A program made the position numbers and the translations under genes. Under the pieces are notes generated by a model. That model was not told where the DNA came from and did not search any database. It was given only the letters and a program-made list of their open reading frames with translations. 64,000 nt of DNA from QQWI01 sp964522015. GTDB lineage: Bacteria > Bacillota > Clostridia > Peptostreptococcales > Acidaminobacteraceae. Where the stretch lies: assembly GCA_964522015.1 (NCBI GenBank), contig CAZFST010000020.1, positions 1 through 64,000 on the forward strand, in the 5' to 3' direction. Shown piece by piece: positions 61,201 to 64,000 of the stretch (position 1 is the first letter of the stretch; every line of letters starts with the position of its first letter).

Positions 61201-61684
61201 TTTTGACGAGCCGCAGACGGTTTTCACTGAGGGCCTCCTAAAGCCTGAAGCCCAGGACCTAGAGGCTTTTGTGGACGGCGTACTCAATATTGCCGACGGC
61301 CACAAGAAGGCTGCCATGGCGTATTTTGAGGATGGCAGCATTGAGGAGGCCATACCACCGCTTAAGGCCCTTCTCAATATCATGGCCTATGGTAACTATC
61401 AAGGGCTCACAGTGGATGCCCCACAAATCAGAGTTTTATTTGAGAAGGAACATATTTTAGCCAGCGATTGGTATGCCCACCGACTTGCTAAAAAGCAAGT
61501 CGTGGAAATTAAACTCATAACACAAAAAATCGCCAATCTAGAAACTTTTATCGCCAATCCAATCAATAAGGGTGTGGTTGCCCAGTATGGCTACACAGAT
61601 CGCCTACTAGCCGCTAAAGAAGCACTTACCTATTACAGGTCACCTGACTACCTAAGTGCTCTGGTAGGCTGCATAGGACAATAG
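58235..61684 (+). CDS. Probable PPi-type phosphoenolpyruvate carboxykinase
   Basis: 1149 residues from ATG 58235 (AAGGGAGAG upstream). Length and sequence style match the ~1130-1160-residue PPi-dependent PEPCK described from Propionibacterium and Entamoeba, in which PPi replaces ATP/GTP as phosphate donor: PEP + CO2 + phosphate = oxaloacetate + PPi. HKPCTVSGGGKSEISKSL near residue 490 is a P-loop-like segment. No conventional pckA motif was noticed. Identification rests on memory of family style, not a search. Single gene with its own promoter and terminator. Confidence 0.65.
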   Translation: MNIQKKLGIAYGNINPTSTQKDKIQYINFKLASLGLPIYRSETEQSGNYVIDLFEDIIADYQEKIRLMDVHSIGIHKRINDFFANYFGTESNRPLRVIDQYFTLDHYGLAREMSLPPNADLYTNPYISSYRIKQGVLHNPKNDRRTTEGSFHVVEGGLPVPDDKKAVPKETFIRLYQAAINPPEEMKILPFTATQTEPAKTFVSLLVKPIVSPEVPGVLKEKTMEILYMAPGSLVSNLDFIESVFGNAGDPSLHFNDSGLDVDGWSGHTGLMLLAPQLTQLKKKDLGLPHYDKATDRQRRDGMCYQDPEELYNNGTSFKLSCRDEQGVAVTLIADNYFGYSKKEVKTQIGFAANLYGNVEEEHAGGTIAYPRMNLGEYYNAKENASLVGYTFEDVKVQYASLMDVQPDNYGIDKVNPQVIYIPENVEIDLHKTEIKWTFQEQVRTLKLLPTYTYILPNGDKIHMERHPTAPVWKLLATEAEGTFCHKPCTVSGGGKSEISKSLSNAIIYGTYYVHDLTADLNHVEEILNYDYRGRWKEYPDRQRESRPVLSIHRTLGSVIKLLTPSTAYTDEFNAYIEAIPNHVKALVFMVKRFYQQSWGTEWRKHFTVDQINGKPGNEINFNGRKVRPSYLRVGFGEDDSWRIFKLRMDFMPSEKIQMEDDITASVLVPANQLKHLSPDYQNSSYKFSKNCEYRFFQRPDEAIHKGYDKQAELDLSSNNLFVTNYQPLTKDDVKAIKEDVMGYITYTEPVKQHIDSFLASDSTYCVVSSEPRIVDGAPTKNPRYLEHRSDFINPLKTYLSDLGVRLSRRVPMDQPVLLPVNAILAGRRNNPPGSEKGKVIRPLSVYNPIHYQELPELFMDLTSSLTGKSPSTTGAGSEGALTKGPFNMLLPISDLNNALLSYALGDYAVFSTPAGHIGPNFRVDHDISMLVPEIWARLTPLERSPAHLIAEGSMEKLADFEHKGTPVPASRLGYRITDVFSYKYLGKIFDEPQTVFTEGLLKPEAQDLEAFVDGVLNIADGHKKAAMAYFEDGSIEEAIPPLKALLNIMAYGNYQGLTVDAPQIRVLFEKEHILASDWYAHRLAKKQVVEIKLITQKIANLETFIANPINKGVVAQYGYTDRLLAAKEALTYYRSPDYLSALVGCIGQ

Positions 61685-61687
61685 AAT

Positions 61688-61746
61688 AAAGGGACCTACT
61701 AGCCACCTGTGCTTAGTCACAGTAAAGGCTGATAGGTCCCTTTTTT
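61688..61746 (+). terminator. Intrinsic terminator
   Basis: AAAGGGACCTACTAGCC pairs with GGCTGATAGGTCCCTTT, then TTTTTAG. Confidence 0.88.
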
Positions 61747-61797
61747 AGTAGTTGATAAGTCACCTTTATAGGCGTTACTTCATAAATAAATGTCAAA

Positions 61798-63723
61798 TCA
61801 CTTAATGTATGCTTCCGCCCATTTCCTCGGATCTCCAGTGAGACCTTTTTCAAGAGCTAGCTTAAAATACTTGGTCCCATTGACCTTGTCATCAATCCCA
61901 TAGCGGCTATAACATAAACCTAAACCATAATACCCAGTGCTCTCATTGGGATTCATGGCAATCACTTTCTCAAAGCAACGAACGGCTTCTAAATGATTGG
62001 CTGCACTGTAATAAGCCCACGCTAGGGATTGCCAAGTGATATAGTCGCTGCTATCTATCAGTAAAATACGTTCATAATAGGTAACTGCAGCACTGTAATT
62101 CTTTAAATTGTTCATATAAAGCCCAGCGAGATCCTTAAGGGTAGCCAAGTGCTTAGGGTCTAAGGCTAGAACATTTTCTAACAACGGGATGGTTTCTGTG
62201 ATTGCACCTGAAGCCAATTTATCTTTTGCAAGTGCGATTCTCATTTCAATGGTATCCATATTGATGGCTGCCGTATTCTTATTGGCATCCCATGTTACAG
62301 TGGCGCCAAAGGCATCTGACCAAAAAGTGGCAGGTACAAACGTTCGACCATCCTTGATGGCTATAGGTACTGCTAAGGTTTTTGAAACCTGATTGACAGT
62401 ATATACTAATCCTGCAGCTGGTAAGTTAACATTTGTCCCATAACGTAAAATCGTTTGTTTTTTACTGATACCATCATAACTTATTTCTGCACCTAGTGCT
62501 TGTCCTACCTCTTTCAATGGCACCATTGTCACTTGTTTAGCCCCGTCTCTATAGGGTTCCACGCCAAAGAAAATCGGCTTATTATTAATCAAAATATTAA
62601 TGGGTGCTTGCTTTAAAACCCGTACTACCAAGGCATTGCTAATATTTCTACCTGGTCCAGCTACATATTGTCCATTAGCATAAACCGCACTGGAACCACC
62701 CCCATCTAAATTGAGAGCATCAACCATGCCAAGTTGTTTAGCAACATCGGCTAATTCTTTAACCGTCACACTGGGTACGCTGGCCATTCCCATCATGCCC
62801 TTTGCAGTAACACCCACCATGCTTCTGAGGGCACGATTAGTGGTAATCTTTCCCTCAGAAAAACCTTCTTTTAGGGCATCACCTTGAACAATACCATTTT
62901 TCAAAAGTGTTGGTCCAGCGCCAACAGCTGTTCTATACTGAGAAAATTGGGCGTCAACGGGCATCCCACCCTCATCCCGGTAGATTAATCGATAGGCTGC
63001 TGGTTTACCAACTTCAAATACTTTAAGCACTGAAGGTTCTTTGGCAAGGACTAAAAATCCGTCTATAGGAATATTGAATGATCCCTTTTGTATCGACTTG
63101 ACAATCCCTTTATCGACTTCAATAGCCATGAAATCGTGTTTAGGCTTAGGACCTTTATAGTCTTGATTGAAGATCATCACTGCTTCTGGTTGTGAGAAAT
63201 AGTGATTGATATTCCATGCATACCAATTATTTGGCCATGTCCATTGATTATTTGTGGAGCCTTCTATCTTAATGGCAATACGGCTGACTGATGCTTGATT
63301 GTTGTCATTAATGCTAAAAATCGAACCTTCATTTCCAATATGCTTCACTCTACCATCGGATAAAACAGTTCCCTGAGGTTGCATATCAGAATAGGCATTA
63401 AAAAAAGTGCCGTTCACACCTGCAACAGCTTTACCATCTGCGTCTGAGGCACTTTCAATAATTGTTTTTAAAGGCGCAGTGGCACCAACCCCACCACCTG
63501 CAGCAACATTATCGACACGAATCAAGGGATCTTTCAAATTTGTCCAAACCACAGTGATTTGTTTTTTAACCCCAGCAATTGTTACAGTATGCTTTGAAGA
63601 AAAAACACTAGGGGTTTTAGGAGCAGTTGATGCAGTAACCATAAACCCGGTCAACATCAGCATGAGAAATAAGAGCATCAACGTTCTCACTACTATCTTT
63701 TTAGTCATCATAGATTGTCTCAT
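61798..63723 (-). CDS. Secreted NAGPA-type phosphodiester glycosidase with stalk and TPR domains
   Basis: 641 residues. Signal peptide ~1-32. NAGPA domain ~40-380: GVNGTFFNAYSDMQPQGT, NRALRSMVGV and LDGGGSSAVY, the signature loop. Copper amine oxidase-like stalk domain ~385-495 (VTMVPLKEVGQALGAEI, GRTFVPATFWSDAFGA). TPR repeats ~510-641 (ENVLALDPKHLATLKDLAG, WQSLAWAYYSAANHLEAVRC). Phosphodiester glycosidases remove GlcNAc or similar from phosphodiester-linked glycans. ATG preceded by GAGG, 7 bases. Confidence 0.85.
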   Translation of the reverse strand: MRQSMMTKKIVVRTLMLLFLMLMLTGFMVTASTAPKTPSVFSSKHTVTIAGVKKQITVVWTNLKDPLIRVDNVAAGGGVGATAPLKTIIESASDADGKAVAGVNGTFFNAYSDMQPQGTVLSDGRVKHIGNEGSIFSINDNNQASVSRIAIKIEGSTNNQWTWPNNWYAWNINHYFSQPEAVMIFNQDYKGPKPKHDFMAIEVDKGIVKSIQKGSFNIPIDGFLVLAKEPSVLKVFEVGKPAAYRLIYRDEGGMPVDAQFSQYRTAVGAGPTLLKNGIVQGDALKEGFSEGKITTNRALRSMVGVTAKGMMGMASVPSVTVKELADVAKQLGMVDALNLDGGGSSAVYANGQYVAGPGRNISNALVVRVLKQAPINILINNKPIFFGVEPYRDGAKQVTMVPLKEVGQALGAEISYDGISKKQTILRYGTNVNLPAAGLVYTVNQVSKTLAVPIAIKDGRTFVPATFWSDAFGATVTWDANKNTAAINMDTIEMRIALAKDKLASGAITETIPLLENVLALDPKHLATLKDLAGLYMNNLKNYSAAVTYYERILLIDSSDYITWQSLAWAYYSAANHLEAVRCFEKVIAMNPNESTGYYGLGLCYSRYGIDDKVNGTKYFKLALEKGLTGDPRKWAEAYIK

Positions 63724-63806
63724 CAGAGTACCTCACCATAAGTTTTATACACTTTACTTATGTATTATTATACCCTGATTCCCGATAAAACTCAGTATTA
63801 TTAAAT

Positions 63807-64000
63807 TTAAAACTTCCCACTGACATAGTTTGCACATAGTTCAGTTTTGGGATTGACAAATAATTGTGAAGTCTCCCCTGATTCAACCACGGAACCTTGA
63901 TAAAAGAATGCAGTCTTATCTGCAATGCGGGCAGCTTGCCCCATATTATGAGTGACGATAATGATGGTGCAGCTTTCTTTTAACAAAATCAGTAAATCTT
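63807..64000 (-). CDS. pstB: Phosphate ABC transporter ATP-binding protein, 3' end only
   Basis: The last 64 residues of PstB are visible, reading in from the window edge: TIIIVTHNMGQAARIADKT is the switch-His loop with the PstB-specific NMxQAARIxD, then FFYQGSVVESG and NPKTELCANYVSGKF. Stop at 63807. Upstream Walker and signature motifs lie outside. Probably the last gene of a pst operon transcribed towards the NAGPA gene. Confidence 0.88.
   Translation of the reverse strand, partial: DLLILLKESCTIIIVTHNMGQAARIADKTAFFYQGSVVESGETSQLFVNPKTELCANYVSGKF

Noticed and set aside
1..64000. rRNA, tRNA, prophage, insertion sequence, replication origin
   Set aside because: I saw no conserved rRNA blocks, tRNA-like cloverleafs, transposase, integrase, or DnaA-box clusters; a tRNAscan and ISfinder run would settle it.

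Overview
The window looks like chromosomal DNA from a low-GC, Gram-positive anaerobe of the Clostridia (a Fusibacter/Acidaminobacter-type organism is my guess; no rRNA is present to test it). Pointers are strong AGGAGG ribosome sites, lipobox lipoproteins, a class B sortase, copper-amine-oxidase N-domain (stalk) surface proteins, 4Fe-4S aldo/keto reductases, a probable PPi-type PEP carboxykinase and an ATP-driven double-cubane-type iron-sulfur pair. Both strands are densely coded. There is no rRNA, tRNA, CRISPR array, transposase or prophage.

Layout. 0-7 kb: a truncated thioester-domain surface protein, an 800-base non-coding gap, a MarR/nitroreductase operon and a DUF2339/DUF3999 membrane pair. 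7-17 kb: stalk-domain protein, uppP, Smr protein, exonuclease, M28 peptidase, pdxST, an aminotransferase and an ABC ATPase/permease pair. 17-21 kb: DUF2177, a one-piece DhaL-DegV protein, DUF1295, and a substrate-binding protein under a near-ideal Fur box, probably the missing part of the ABC pair. 21.4-23.3 kb: arsR, ArsP-like permease and small thioredoxin, with a tandem hairpin array inside the operon. 23.4-24.7 kb: two consecutive genes, each preceded by an 8-codon leader peptide and alternative hairpins. 25-41 kb: CAP protein, PAP2 phosphatase, radical SAM protein, histidine kinase plus solute-binding lipoprotein, PRPP-synthetase homologue, TPR lipoprotein, repeated YceG-like protein, Cache lipoprotein, pentapeptide protein and a membrane-anchored lysozyme-like protein. 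41-47 kb: sortase B, HutD, a secreted helical protein, two aldo/keto reductases and a GH8 glycanase. 47.7-51.7 kb: a queuosine-precursor operon (queD, queE, queC) behind a preQ1-I-like riboswitch, whose first two genes encode a 2-hydroxyacyl-CoA-dehydratase-like protein and its ATP-dependent activator. 51.7-58 kb: ferric-reductase-like protein, YhgE/Pip with its MarR regulator, a lipoprotein and a K+ channel with a repeat N-terminus. 58-64 kb: PPi-type PEPCK candidate, NAGPA-stalk-TPR protein and the 3' end of pstB.

Most noteworthy: (1) the preQ1-riboswitch operon that pairs queDEC with a predicted double-cubane reductase and lacks queF; (2) the twin leader-peptide attenuators, one controlling a zinc-ribbon plus S4-like protein; (3) a palindromic repeat family confined to 47.7-56.7 kb, with one member inside the queE reading frame; (4) the split, Fur-box-linked ABC importer.
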